NCBI GenBank assembly: GCA_905221605.1
Contig: CAJNDS010002248.1
Span: forward strand, 124,001-188,000
Reading direction: 5' to 3'
DNA from: Symbiodinium natans
Taxonomy: Eukaryota > Sar > Dinophyceae > Suessiales > Symbiodiniaceae
Length of the DNA stretch: 64,000 nucleotides
In this document: positions 1 to 9,388 of the stretch, piece by piece
Numbering within the stretch: position 1 is the first letter of the stretch
Layout of the letters: the number at the start of each line of letters is the position of its first letter
Position numbers and translations under genes: made by a program
Notes under the pieces: model-generated
What the model was told of the DNA's origin: nothing
Database searches by the model: none
The model's input: only the letters and a program-made list of their open reading frames with translations

Positions 1-1456
1 TGTGATGGTGGTCTCGCCCACCGTCGTGATAGCTCGCACCTCTTCTCAATTTTGGCGCCATGAAACTCTTTCAGAAATATTCGGAATGAGTGATCCCGTA
101 TGAGAAATATCTTACCCCAAGGGCCCAGCTCTCTTATGCTAGCGGTCTTGAGGGCGTCCGAGTTTCAGCTGCTAGGGTTTCACCCGCTCCTCGAATCAAA
201 TCACGTAGGCACCAAAGATATTATGAGTTTTGCCTTTTTGGGGTGGGGGGAGTGGGAGGGAGGGGGGTTCATATTGGGGGGTGGGGGGGGGGGTTCGGAA
301 TAGCGGGGTGCAAGGCTTCGGGCTTGGATTGGGGCAGTGCTGCGGCCTTGAGGACTTGAGTCTTGAGGCTTTGGGGTTGCATGTTGGCTTCGCCGTAAGA
401 GTTACATGCCTGCAGGGCTCATCCCTCATCCCTAAACTTGTGGTGAAGGCCCATGCTTCAACAGTAACAGCGACCTGCCTTCTCATTCAAGCGCGGCCCG
501 ATGTAGGCTAACCGAAGCTTCTCGCACTCAAAGACTTGAAAGCCTGTGTTTCAGATGCTGCTGAGTCTGCCCTAAACCCTAAACCCTATAAACCCTAAGA
601 TTATACTACAAACGGGATCTTCTACCTTGTAACTTAGATCATAATCGAGGTTCGACTCTCACACTCGCAGGAGGCGTGCAAGGATTCGGTACGACTAGCT
701 CGGGTCTCTCCGTGTGAAACTAAGCGTGTCAACGTTGGACTCAATCGTCAGAGCTGCCTACTTTTTGCAGTTTACCCGCTGTTTGCATTGCGGCCTACAG
801 TACTCTACATGCTTCGCCTCGCGGCTCAGGCGGGCTCCTTCAAGCAACGATCCGCATCGGCTCACTTTGCTGAAATGGGGTTTAGGGTCTAATGTTTGGG
901 TTTAGCAAACTCCTCCGGCAACCCTGTGCAGCTGGAATCAGCATATACACACATGTATATATACATATATGTTTACACATAATTACCGACGCATATGACG
1001 TGACCTTTGGTAGGCATGATAATCTTAATTAAAGATCGATAGCAATTTCGTATATGCCGATATGTTTAGGTATTCTCAGAATGATATTTCTACCTAAATC
1101 TTTAAAATTAGCGGCCCGTCATAAACACGAAGGGAAACACCGCCAGCAAACCTTCGGAAAATGACATGCAAAGATGCAGCTAAAAGAAAAAATGCATTAA
1201 CATCATAGTTGGTTTCAGCATATCCTGTGTAGAATATTGAGCGTCTCATCATCAAGAGATATTGAAGCACCGCCAGCACATTGCTGGAAAACGCCATAGA
1301 AACGTGCAGCAAGAAAACACGTATTGTTTTTTGTAAGCAACGAAGTTCAAGAAGTGATAGATAACCAGCTTTTGATGAAGCAAGCCGTTTCTGGCGGGAC
1401 TGCTTCGCTCAAGAACTAATGCCGAGGGAGCCCTAAAACCCCAAAACCCTAAAAAC
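1..1456. other. Non-coding stretch, no gene recognised
   Basis: I see no supportable gene here. It holds G-rich low-complexity sequence around 236-300, short telomere-repeat blocks (571-598 and 1433-1456, CCCTAAA orientation) and an AT-rich part at 940-1330. The small open frames look like chance frames. Confidence 0.5.
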
Positions 1457-1550
1457 CTTCAAGACCTGGCCTCTCCCCACGCTCACAGACACGAAGGAGG
1501 CATCGCCCAGGGTTTGCAAACTCAGCGGCAAGCCTTGGTTGATGGTCTGG
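1457..1550 (-). CDS. Internal exon of an unrecognised gene, downstream of a foldback intron
   Basis: On the minus strand this 94-base piece starts right after the CAG end of the palindromic element at 1551-1638 and stays open to an AAG followed by GTTTTTAGGG, a donor made of telomere-like repeat. Joined to the exon at 1639-1709 the frame continues: TG plus C forms a codon, followed by 31 open codons that include QTINQGLPLSLQTLGDASF. Codon use favours C or G at third positions. I do not recognise the protein. The same bases read without the join are less protein-like. The exon is bounded on one side by a foldback intron and on the other by telomere repeat. Confidence 0.5.
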
Positions 1551-1638
1551 CTGGTTCTTAGTAGGGAAGGAGGTACCCTACAGAATCCTTTAAAGGGTAT
1601 GTTCTAGGGCCCTAAGCCCCTCATTCGCTACTAAGAAC
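1551..1638 (-). mobile_element. Foldback family G, coincident with an 88-base intron
   Basis: The two ends are inverted copies of CTGGTTCTTAGTAGGGAA. Read on the minus strand the element starts with GTTCTTAG directly after exon bases TG and ends with AAGAACCAG. Removing exactly these 88 bases joins two open frames in phase. Relatives are at 3937-4032 and 62293-62419. This is the expected structure of an introner, a mobile element that brings its own splice sites. Confidence 0.6.
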
Positions 1639-1709
1639 CAGGGGGGTGGTTGCTGTTGAGATGAGGCAGAACTTTCCTGCTGCCGGACTTCAGGCTTCAT
1701 TGTGCTCGC
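1639..1709 (-). CDS. Exon upstream of the foldback intron, unrecognised gene
   Basis: This 71-base minus-strand piece follows a CACCCAG acceptor with G as the first exon base. It codes for 23 residues including MKPEVRQQESSASSQQQPPP, then leaves TG for the next exon. A telomere-repeat block (1731-1750) lies just upstream in the presumed intron. The Q/S/P-rich composition gives no family assignment. Support comes from the acceptor, the in-phase join across the 88-base foldback element, and the open frame on both sides. Confidence 0.45.
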
Positions 1710-2026
1710 CTGGGTGAGAGGGCGGGGCGGGAGGGTTTAGGGTTTAGGGTTGGACATAGAATGATTTCTGAGATTATTCCTTTGCAATTGTGGGCTTGAG
1801 TGCGGACGTTGATCCTCGAGTTACCAAGTCTCTGAACCAAAGACCCCGCCCGACTCCCCACAGCCAACGCGAAGTTGCAGCCTGGGTTGCTATCTATCAC
1901 AGTGCCGATCGATCGGACAGGTCGGAACAGAGCACTCTCCTTGGCGGATGCACGGGCTGCCCGGGAATTTTCTCAGCAGGCCTGCAGGCTGCCCACTGGG
2001 TCGCTGATAAGTCGGGGCAGAGTCAG

Positions 2027-2139
2027 ACCCAAATGGGGCTTTTTCCCAAATAGGGGGTCCCCTTTATACCCCAAATAGAATAGAATCCCCTTAAAGGGAG
2101 CCCCCAAAAGTGTACCCCTATTTTCGGAAACCCCCAAAT
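2027..2139. mobile_element. Foldback family E element
   Basis: Palindromic element with arms like AAATAGGGGTCCCCTTTAT and AAGGGAGCCCCC...CCCTATTTTCGGAAAC. Related copies lie near 8391, 11926, 29909, 35138, 51944, 53912, 59336 and 62138. Confidence 0.55.
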
Positions 2140-3153
2140 GTCCAGAACGAATAACTTTGCAATCGTCTGACACAGAACCCAAAACCCGAACTTTCGAACA
2201 ACGCTGGAGCCCTCTCTGTAGCTCGAGAAAAACTACAGCCCTTACGAGCTGCAAACCTGACTGAAAAAATTAAGAATCCCCTTCTTAGCCTTCTAGGGAA
2301 GAATATTTGTACTTTTTTCGGGGTGCTGGAGTAAACATTAGCAAAGGGCATGACCCCAATGTTGCAGCCCGCGTGGCCCGCACGCGCAGCGCTGAAGAGG
2401 TACCCGGGCGGCCGACGGCCGCTGTGAGACGCCGCGCCTTCTTTGGCCGCCTCTCGGAGAGGCGCAGCTAAGCCGAAGTAAGTGATCTGCAGGCTGACTT
2501 GTTTGAGAAAACACATGAAGCAAATATCAAGCTCCATCTCTCTCTATTTATATGTATTATATATATATATAAATGTGTATATATATATATATTTCTTTTT
2601 TCTATTTGTATATGTTTGTATCAACGAGGCGCCGTGGAGAAGAGCTGCCCAAGCCCCAAGATCGAGGGAGTGAAGGGGGGCTTTCAAGGCTCAGGGGTTC
2701 CCAGCATCTTTTTGGATCCAAGGGTTTAGGGTTTAGGGTTTATAGGGTCTACGGGCCTGTAAGGGTTCAGAAGGGTTTAGGGTCTTTCAGGGTTTACAGG
2801 AGTTGTGGGCTTTTGCGAGCGCTGAAGGTTTCGGGCACCTTGAAGGTTGCTTGTTTTGGGGGGGGGGGGTCTTGCTCTTTGTGTGTCGCTCGACACTGAT
2901 GCATCCCGAGGAGTCGGACTATTAAGCCTACAGCCCCCACGCGCCCGCGCGCACGACCCATATTGGGCCTCGGACAAACACGAAAAATCTTCAAGCATGC
3001 AAAATGATCGATCTGTCCTTGATGGTACAACAGAACCAACACCGCCGATCTGATGCTTAAGATCCGAACAGCCCTAAACCCTCAACTACCCTAAACTACC
3101 CTTAACCCTAAACCCTAAACCCCTAAACCCTAGACCCCTAGGCAAATTGCAGC

Positions 3154-3209
3154 CCAACCGCTGTGGCACCGACTCGGACTCCTCCTTTGGATGCTCCTCG
3201 CGCAGTTGC
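3154..3209 (-). CDS. Exon-like fragment, charged, unrecognised
   Basis: A 56-base minus-strand piece with a GTGTGAG|G acceptor and a possible GC donor (TTGG|GCTGC). It reads QLREEHPKEESESVPQ in one open frame and lies between a CCCTAAA block (3072-3140) and a TTTAGGG block (3257-3310). Length and edges match the exon pattern seen in the PPR gene further on. No family can be named from so short a piece. Confidence 0.35.
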
Positions 3210-3256
3210 CTCACACTTTCAACACAAGAGGCGTAGCATTACCAGGCGTGGCTTGA

Positions 3257-3310
3257 AGGGCTTAGGGTTTAGGGTTTAGGGTTTAGGGTTTAGGGTTTAG
3301 GGTTTAGGGG
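3257..3310 (+). repeat. Telomere-type array (TTTAGGG)n
   Basis: About seven nearly perfect TTTAGGG units on the + strand, internal to the sequence. Confidence 0.9.
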
Positions 3311-3774
3311 TTTTAGGAAGCAGTTCGGAAGCCTCAGAAACAAGAGGGTGCTGCTGGTTCTTGGGGGCGAAGAAGGGTTGGGAAGGACCTCCGAACTAGG
3401 CCTCCGACCGGATGACGTGAAGCGAGCTCCCCATGAACCCACACGATTGAGCGGAAGATATAGCCAAACAGCTTTTTTCCCTAAGAATCGCGCATCTTCC
3501 TACTCAGACAGTCTACAAAATCTTCTTCTCAAGCCATGTGGGTAAAAAAACTATAAGCTCTAAATCCTAAAACCCTAAACTCTAAACCTAAACCCTCCTG
3601 ACAAACTTGCAGCAGTCAAAGACCACAGCCCCAGATACGACCACAGAGTCCAGCCCTTTACTGCAGATCCAAACCCCCCTCCCCCCCGGAAATCGCCAGG
3701 TTTCACACCTGCCCGGAAGGAAGTCGCAGTTAAAGCCTGTTGTGGGTCAAAGGGCGTTGACCCCCTGTACCTGG

Positions 3775-3852
3775 TAAACCCTAAACCCTAAACCCTAAAC
3801 CCTAAACCCTAAACCCTAAACCCTAAACCCTAAACCCTAAACCCTAAACCCT
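3775..3852 (+). repeat. Telomere-type array (CCCTAAA)n
   Basis: About eleven perfect CCCTAAA units. Confidence 0.95.
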
Positions 3853-3936
3853 GGCCTCTGCGCCACTTCTCGGGCAAGCATTGGCCCCAGACCTCGAGGC
3901 GTGGTCGTGTAACTATCAGGCGTGAACTGTTGCCCC

Positions 3937-4032
3937 CTGGATCTTAGTAGGGAATGAGGGAATTTTGGGCTTATATATACCCTTTAAGGGATGATATAGG
4001 GCCCCCTCATTCCCTCATTCCCTACTCAGAAC
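3937..4032 (-). mobile_element. Foldback family G, likely 96-base intron
   Basis: Minus-strand ends are GTTCTGAGTAGGGAATGAGG and TTCCCTACTAAGATCCAG. The downstream frame (3853-3936) is open and reads IVTRPRLEVWGQCLPEKW. The upstream exon is not clear. Confidence 0.5.
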
Positions 4033-4370
4033 CAGCCAGTGTTTGAGGTTCCGGGTTTAGGGGTTTAGGGCTTCAAGGGGAAGACAACATGATTTCAGGA
4101 AGCGATCCAAGATCAGCCTTTCCGCCTCTGCGTGGCGGCACAGGATCTCTCTTTCTTAACGCGTGCTATGCAACTGCGCAGGATCTCTCGGATGCGATAG
4201 CCTATAAGCTCTATACAACTATAGTTGTATAATGAAACACGGTTCGTGCGCGGCCGCGTTTGAGGGCGCAAAAAGACATGAAAGCTTCACAGGTGGGCAT
4301 GACTAGAAGTCGTTTACTCGTGGTGCATGATTTCTCCTAAGCCCTAAACCCTAAACCTTAAATTTTCTGT

Positions 4371-6245
4371 TCAGAACAAGCCCATGGCGGCCCACTTGTC
4401 TGTCTGACTCATGTCGTCTCTCCCGGCAATCTCAGCACGGGCTTCATCGTCCAACTCACTCGGCTTAGCTTGGTCAGCTTTCGGAGCCTCCTGTTCTGAA
4501 AGTTCTTCCCGGATCTTCTTGCGCATCGCCTCATCTTCTGCCAACATGGCGGCCCTCTGGTCATCTGTAGGACCTTGTAGGCCCTCAGCCTGCAAGGCTC
4601 GCACTGCGCCCAAGCCGCTGCCTGCCGCAGTTGGAGAGGTTGGGCCTCCTGGACTGGACTCGGCAGCATCTTTGGGCACTGACTTACAGGCTGCCTTCAT
4701 CCATTCAGGCGGGCTCGTTGGCTTGCTTTGCTCTTTCTTCCGGTCGGCGAGGTACCTTTCCATCTTCGGGGGCAGCCGGGTCCGTGCGTGCTCAGCGAAG
4801 TCCTTGGCGTTGTTCTCTGGAATGCCCCAAAGCTCCATGTAAGCCTTGGTGACCATATCGAACAGCTTGGGATCCTCATAGATCCGCAGGCCAGAACTCA
4901 CCTCATCACCCCTCCAACCCTTTCCTGCGCCCGTGTACCAGCCACCATTGTCATAGAGCTCCTGCCTGATGCGCTCGGCTTTTTCTCGCGCGGCCTTCAC
5001 CTTGACAGCACGCTCCTCCTCATAGGGTGTGTCCACCGCCCTGGGTCCTGGTTGACTTTTCTTCATCACCTGCACCAGCGTGAAGTACTTGCAGAAGTCC
5101 TGGACAGTCATCCAGAAGACCCCGTCCACGCGCTTCTTGAAATTCACCGCCTTGGCCACCTCGGGATGTTCCTTCCACTTCTCCGAGTCGTCGCACCAAT
5201 CCCCATAGTATTCCTGCTTCTTGCCCCACGGGTTCCGGACACGCACAAGTTGGACCCCATGGCCCTGGTAGGAGGACAAGACGCCATAGGCGTGCTTGGT
5301 AACCAAGCCATTCTCGAGATTCCCTTCGCATTCCTCCACTTCTGCATGCCTCAGGTTGGGGTTCTTCTTGGCAATGATACCAGCACACATCAGGTAGTTG
5401 TTGGAGTCCCAGTCTTCCAAATACTTGAAGAACTCTTCCGGTGTCAGTGGGCCATATGCGTGGTTTGGATCCTTGTAGGACTTGGTCGTTTCGTCCCACT
5501 CAACATCCAGATTTTGCACATCAAATGGCATCTTAACCTTCCCCCAACCCTTTTCACTGATTTGCCAGTTCTCGATGTCTGCATCAGAGGCCCCACACAT
5601 GATCTTCCATCCTTCTGAGACCAGCCCGCCATTCAGCTGCATGTAGTTCCCTTGGATCTTGGCCACGGCTTTCTCCAAGATGCACATCCAAACCGAGTCA
5701 TCTGTCGGATTCACGTAGACGCAGGGCTTCCCTTCACATGCCCTCCCTCCATTCAAGTCGATGGGAACGAAGGAGTCGACTTTCACATAGACCCACTCTT
5801 GGTAAAATTCACACCACAGACGCAGGACGTATTGCCCGATCTCGTTGTGCTCCTTGGTGAGAAAGAGCCTCTTTACCGACTCGGGGTACTCTGCCATGGT
5901 GGAGATGGCCGTGATGAGCCAGCAGTCACCCAGCGCGCCCTGCATCAAATCGGCTGGGTCGATGCCATCTTTGGGGAACAAAGGCTTCTTGGGGTGGACG
6001 TAGGAAATGGGGCACCAGGCATGGTCTAAGAGTCGCCCGGCCACACTCATGGCTTCCTCCTTCTTGATGCCGATCGAGGTGTAGTTCAAAGGAAAGTCTG
6101 GGTCGACCCAGAGCTTTTCAAGATATTCCTTGGGAATGTTGATGCCCAGCTTGACTCCATCTCCAATGCCAGGCTGACTCAAGTCGACCACAAACTTTTC
6201 CTCTTCCTTCTCTTCCTTCTCCTCCTTCTCCTCTTCGCCGCTCAT
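4371..6245 (-). CDS. Calpain-type cysteine protease
   Basis: Calcium-dependent-type papain-fold protease of the calpain (C2) family, 624 residues from the chosen ATG. The catalytic triad is complete: Cys108 in QGALGDCWLITAI, His318 in KHAYGVLSSY and Asn338 in VRNPWG. The family entry motif LWVDPDFP lies upstream, and DGVFWM follows near residue 374. After the protease core comes a charged, probably helical tail (residues ~400-624); no EF-hands or C2 domain are visible, so it is not a classical animal calpain. The N-terminus is a short Glu/Lys-rich run. The frame stays open upstream to 6347, where TTGTTTCAG gives a good splice acceptor, so translation or an exon may begin further up. The coding part has no intron, unlike its neighbours, which could mean a reinserted cDNA. 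The stop TGA is just before a degenerate telomere repeat. Family assignment is firm; substrate is unknown. Confidence 0.93.
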   Translation of the reverse strand: MSGEEEKEEKEEKEEEKFVVDLSQPGIGDGVKLGINIPKEYLEKLWVDPDFPLNYTSIGIKKEEAMSVAGRLLDHAWCPISYVHPKKPLFPKDGIDPADLMQGALGDCWLITAISTMAEYPESVKRLFLTKEHNEIGQYVLRLWCEFYQEWVYVKVDSFVPIDLNGGRACEGKPCVYVNPTDDSVWMCILEKAVAKIQGNYMQLNGGLVSEGWKIMCGASDADIENWQISEKGWGKVKMPFDVQNLDVEWDETTKSYKDPNHAYGPLTPEEFFKYLEDWDSNNYLMCAGIIAKKNPNLRHAEVEECEGNLENGLVTKHAYGVLSSYQGHGVQLVRVRNPWGKKQEYYGDWCDDSEKWKEHPEVAKAVNFKKRVDGVFWMTVQDFCKYFTLVQVMKKSQPGPRAVDTPYEEERAVKVKAAREKAERIRQELYDNGGWYTGAGKGWRGDEVSSGLRIYEDPKLFDMVTKAYMELWGIPENNAKDFAEHARTRLPPKMERYLADRKKEQSKPTSPPEWMKAACKSVPKDAAESSPGGPTSPTAAGSGLGAVRALQAEGLQGPTDDQRAAMLAEDEAMRKKIREELSEQEAPKADQAKPSELDDEARAEIAGRDDMSQTDKWAAMGLF

Positions 6246-6347
6246 GCCAGGATGGGCGTGCGGCCGGAGGTGAGGCACGGAGCTCGACAGGTAAGCTTCG
6301 GCGCAGGTATCAAGCTGATAGCCGCCAACAAGCACTGTTGAATTCTG

Positions 6348-6419
6348 AAACAATGTAGAGGCAACTCTAAACCCTAAACCCTAAACCCTAAACCCTAAAC
6401 CCTAAACCCTAAACCCTAA
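6348..6419 (-). other. Candidate leader intron or trans-splice site of the calpain gene
   Basis: On the minus strand the calpain frame is preceded by about eight TTTAGGG units, then GTTGCCTCTACATTGTTTCAG. The AG could be a cis acceptor of a tiny intron made almost wholly of telomere repeat, or the site where the spliced leader is added. An in-frame stop within the repeat shows the coding frame does not simply run through. Confidence 0.4.
6366..6419 (+). repeat. Telomere-type array (CCCTAAA)n
   Basis: About 7.5 perfect units, immediately 5' of the calpain gene. Confidence 0.95.
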
Positions 6420-6566
6420 GTGCCACTAAGGCAAAACAGGGTTTGCACCTAAAGAAAGCGCTGCAGCGACTGCCGTTCGGCCGGCCTATTGAAGCGTATG
6501 AAGGCGAAGCTGCCACCGCAGCCGCGTGCAGAAACGAAGGACCTCCAGGTGCGCTAAGAGCATCTC

Positions 6567-6675
6567 TAGGGTTTAGGGTTTATAGGGTTTAGGGTTTAGG
6601 GTTTATAGAGGTTAGGGTTTAGGGTTTAGGGTTATAGGGTTTAGGGTTTATAGGGTATAGGGTTTAGGGTTTAGG
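6567..6675 (+). repeat. Telomere-type array (TTTAGGG)n, degenerate
   Basis: TTTAGGG units mixed with TATAGGG variants. With the block at 6366-6419 it brackets a ~147-base segment. Confidence 0.85.
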
Positions 6676-7953
6676 AATCCTTTTGCTGAGGATTCAAGAT
6701 ATCATCATGCCGGAGAGCTCCGTGCATATGTAAACGTGACAGCAAAATAACCTCTGTACATTGAATGACATGTATAGATAGATATGTGAAGCACGGAACA
6801 TTCAAGAATCATTGCCTTGCGCCCATCGTTTGGGGCTTAGGGCTTTCGAATGTCATGAGCTGATATTAGTATAATAAGAAACAGCCATATGATCATCTAA
6901 TCATGCATTCATGTCGTACAAGAATGCATTCGTACCATACTGAAGTGGCGCAATCCAGGTTGTAGGTGAGGCTGCACGCTTGGAGCCTCCACCGCGCCAG
7001 CGCCGGCGCTGGGAAACAGCGTTGCGAAGTGCAAATGCTGGGAGGGGAATCTATGGGGTTTCGTGGTAACTTTAGAAGTAGCTTTTTACAGTTTGTTGGG
7101 CTTCTAGTTTAGTAATGGCTTCAGAAGTATAGCTTCTCCAGTTGGTTGGGCTTCTAGAGTAGTGCAGTTGGTTGACCTTGGGATGCACGATCAGGGGCCT
7201 CGCAAAGTAGCCGCACGCCTGCTAGTTTGAGGTTCAGGGTAGAGACGCTGGGTTGCTTCTTAGACGATGTCGGATCATGGCTTGGGGTTCCCGGAGACAT
7301 TCTTTGTCAACTCCGCATGGTGTGCTTAACTCGGCCATCCTTCACACGAGCCAACAAACTTCGGAGCACGGCGCAGGTCACGAACCCAAAAAACCTTCGA
7401 CACAGAAATCGAAGCCCGAGCGCCCCATAGAACCACCGGAAGCATGGTCGGAGTGCAGATCCCCCTAAGCCCTAAGCCCTAAGCCCTAAGCACTAAGCCC
7501 TAAGCCCTAAATCCGTTTAAACCAAAAACCCTAAACCTCAACCCACCTGAGACATTGGGACCCTGAACCTTCAAGACATCAAGAGCCAGGCATATGGATG
7601 TTGATCTAATTGTCGGCCCTTTCTTGTGCCCTCTTCCCCTACATCGCCCAAGTACAAGGAATCGGAAGATCCTACGACCTAGGATTTGTGGCACCCTCAT
7701 CCCCGAAACCCGGAACCATAAGAAGCAGAAGATATCCTGCAATAGGTATCGGGGCCCATACTATGGATCAGCCCCTAAAAGAATTGCATTTCCCCAGCCC
7801 CGTGTATATGAATTTGCCCCCAAATACGATATAATCCTCAAGTTCGGACTCCCAAAAAGTGCATCCATTATTCCGGGAAACCCGAGTATGCCCCCCTTAA
7901 GCCCTAAACCCTAAACCCTAATTAAACCCTAAACCCTGGGTTTCCCAGAATGC
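6676..7953. other. Stretch without a recognised gene
   Basis: No supported gene. It contains a degenerate CCCTAAG/CCCTAAA block at 7467-7550 and a CCCTAAA block with an AATT interruption at 7900-7937. Confidence 0.5.
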
Positions 7954-8009
7954 CCCCACCATGCTTTCTGAGGGCATCCTCAGCCTTTTCTTCCTCTGTC
8001 TTGGCCTTC
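7954..8009 (-). CDS. Exon-like fragment, Lys/Glu-rich helix
   Basis: A 56-base minus-strand piece with acceptor AGCCCAG|G and a possible GC donor (GGGG|GCATTC). It reads KAKTEEEKAEDALRKHGG, as expected of a charged helix. CCCTAAA repeat lies on its left and TTTAGGG on its right, the same bracket as the PPR exons. The family is unknown. Confidence 0.4.
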
Positions 8010-8256
8010 CTGGGCTATTTTTTTAAAGACATCAGGGGTTTAGGGTTTCGCCACCCGCACTGCACACACCATCAGGCGCCCGCCCCGCAGGGTCGAGTCG
8101 AGGCTACCAGTCGTTTAGGGTTTAGGGTTTCGATTTAGGGTTTAGGGTCTTTGGTTTAGGGGCTTAACAAGCTTTCGACTCTGAGGCAAGGCTTCGGTAG
8201 GTCTGTCCGGCATGGGTAGCACTTCTCTACAGCCCTGCTGAGCGCCGCCGTTTAGG

Positions 8257-8364
8257 ACTATTTGCTTAAGAACCCCAAAAGAATAAATAATATATAAAGA
8301 TCCCTATATTGCCCTCAATAAGGAAGAATATCTACATTTTTGGGCGTTCTTCAGCAATTCGTAG
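8257..8364. mobile_element. Foldback family D element
   Basis: Ends resemble GACTATTTGCTTAAGAA and its inverse. The interior has GGAAGAATATCTACATTTT. Copies are at 30259-30349, 60571-60649 and 63884-63969, with a half copy near 2266-2330. Confidence 0.6.
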
Positions 8365-8390
8365 TTTAGGACCCAGGGGCGACACCCTGA

Positions 8391-8460
8391 TTTGGGAGTT
8401 TACGAAATAGGGGACCCCCCAAATATAGACCTAACCAGGACCCCAGTAAGGTACCCCCTA
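8391..8460. mobile_element. Family E element, partial
   Basis: Contains TTTACGAAATAGGGGACCCC and AGTAAGGTACCCCC, typical E arms; the second end is lost in poly-A. Confidence 0.45.
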
Positions 8461-8655
8461 AAAAAAAAATTATATATATATATATACCGTAAACCCCTCA
8501 TTGCGGTTAAAAGTACAGGATTTGTGTTCGGGTGTTTTAAAAGCGCAGCCGAGGATCTTCTTTGGAGGCTCTGCAGGTGCATCGCTTTTCAGGAACTGCA
8601 AGAACTTCACCTGCCGTTCGGGCTTGGGCTTGGGATCGAGGGGCTGTCTAACATA

Positions 8656-8777
8656 GGGGCCTTAATGTTGAGAATGTTTTTTTTTTTTTTTTTTTTTTTG
8701 GGGGGGGGGGTTGTTGTAGTATAAATGTATGGGGACCAGAAGGGAATATAATTAGTGAATATTACGACCCCTATAGT
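8656..8777. mobile_element. Foldback family F element
   Basis: Starts AGGGGCCTTAATG, contains GTAGTATAA and GGGACCAGAAGGGAATA, ends TTACGACCCCTATAG. A long T run and G run sit in the loop. Confidence 0.5.
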
Positions 8778-9388
8778 ATGCAAGTCCAGAGCCTTGCCGA
8801 AGCCATTGAGGAGCTCTTTGAGCCTGGCGTAGCAGTGGAGGTGGGAGTATAGGGTTTAGTTCTTTTTCTGCCGGATTTTTTTGCCACCACCCGACTAGCC
8901 ACAGCACTGCGGGGTCTACTGTACGACATCTTCGCAGAAAACCTGCACTTTTCAGCTTTACCGGGTTTAGGGTTTAGGGTGTTTGTTGGGCTTCTTTGGC
9001 TACGTTTCGTGCTGATTAATCCGGGCTCAAGGCTTATAGGGGTCACGAACGAATTAAGGACGGAGAACAGCAGTCGGATTGGGGATTGCTTATAGGATTC
9101 TTGAGCTTCAACTTTAAGTCCTCAGGGCTCTTTAGGGCTTGAGGGCCTTTGGGCTTTCGTGTGCTTCGGGTTGGGGCCTTGAACCTTCTGAAGATGCGCT
9201 TGCTAAACCCTAAACCCTAAACCCTAAACTCTAAACCGCGCGGCCGGGGATGCGGCTGGCTTTCTCACCGACGATGCGCAGCAGTAAAGGGGTGGAGGAT
9301 TCATGGAGGTCGAAAAGGCGAGCTGATCACCAGAACAAGCAGTAAGGGGTATGAGGAGGGACTCTAGAAGCGCCTTGAGTGCCCATGC

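Noticed and set aside
600-690. tRNA from the T-loop-like GGTTCGACTC
   Set aside because: No acceptor stem or D and anticodon arms can be placed; the motif belongs to a dispersed repeat.
3775-3852. True chromosome end
   Set aside because: Arrays of both directions occur throughout the window with genes on either side.
4728-5618. + strand open frame of ~296 codons
   Set aside because: It is the antisense shadow of the calpain gene.
6246-6353. Calpain start at the upstream TTG
   Set aside because: Not an ATG; the extra residues precede the family's conserved part and a splice-acceptor-like TTTCAG lies there. The ATG at 6245 was used.
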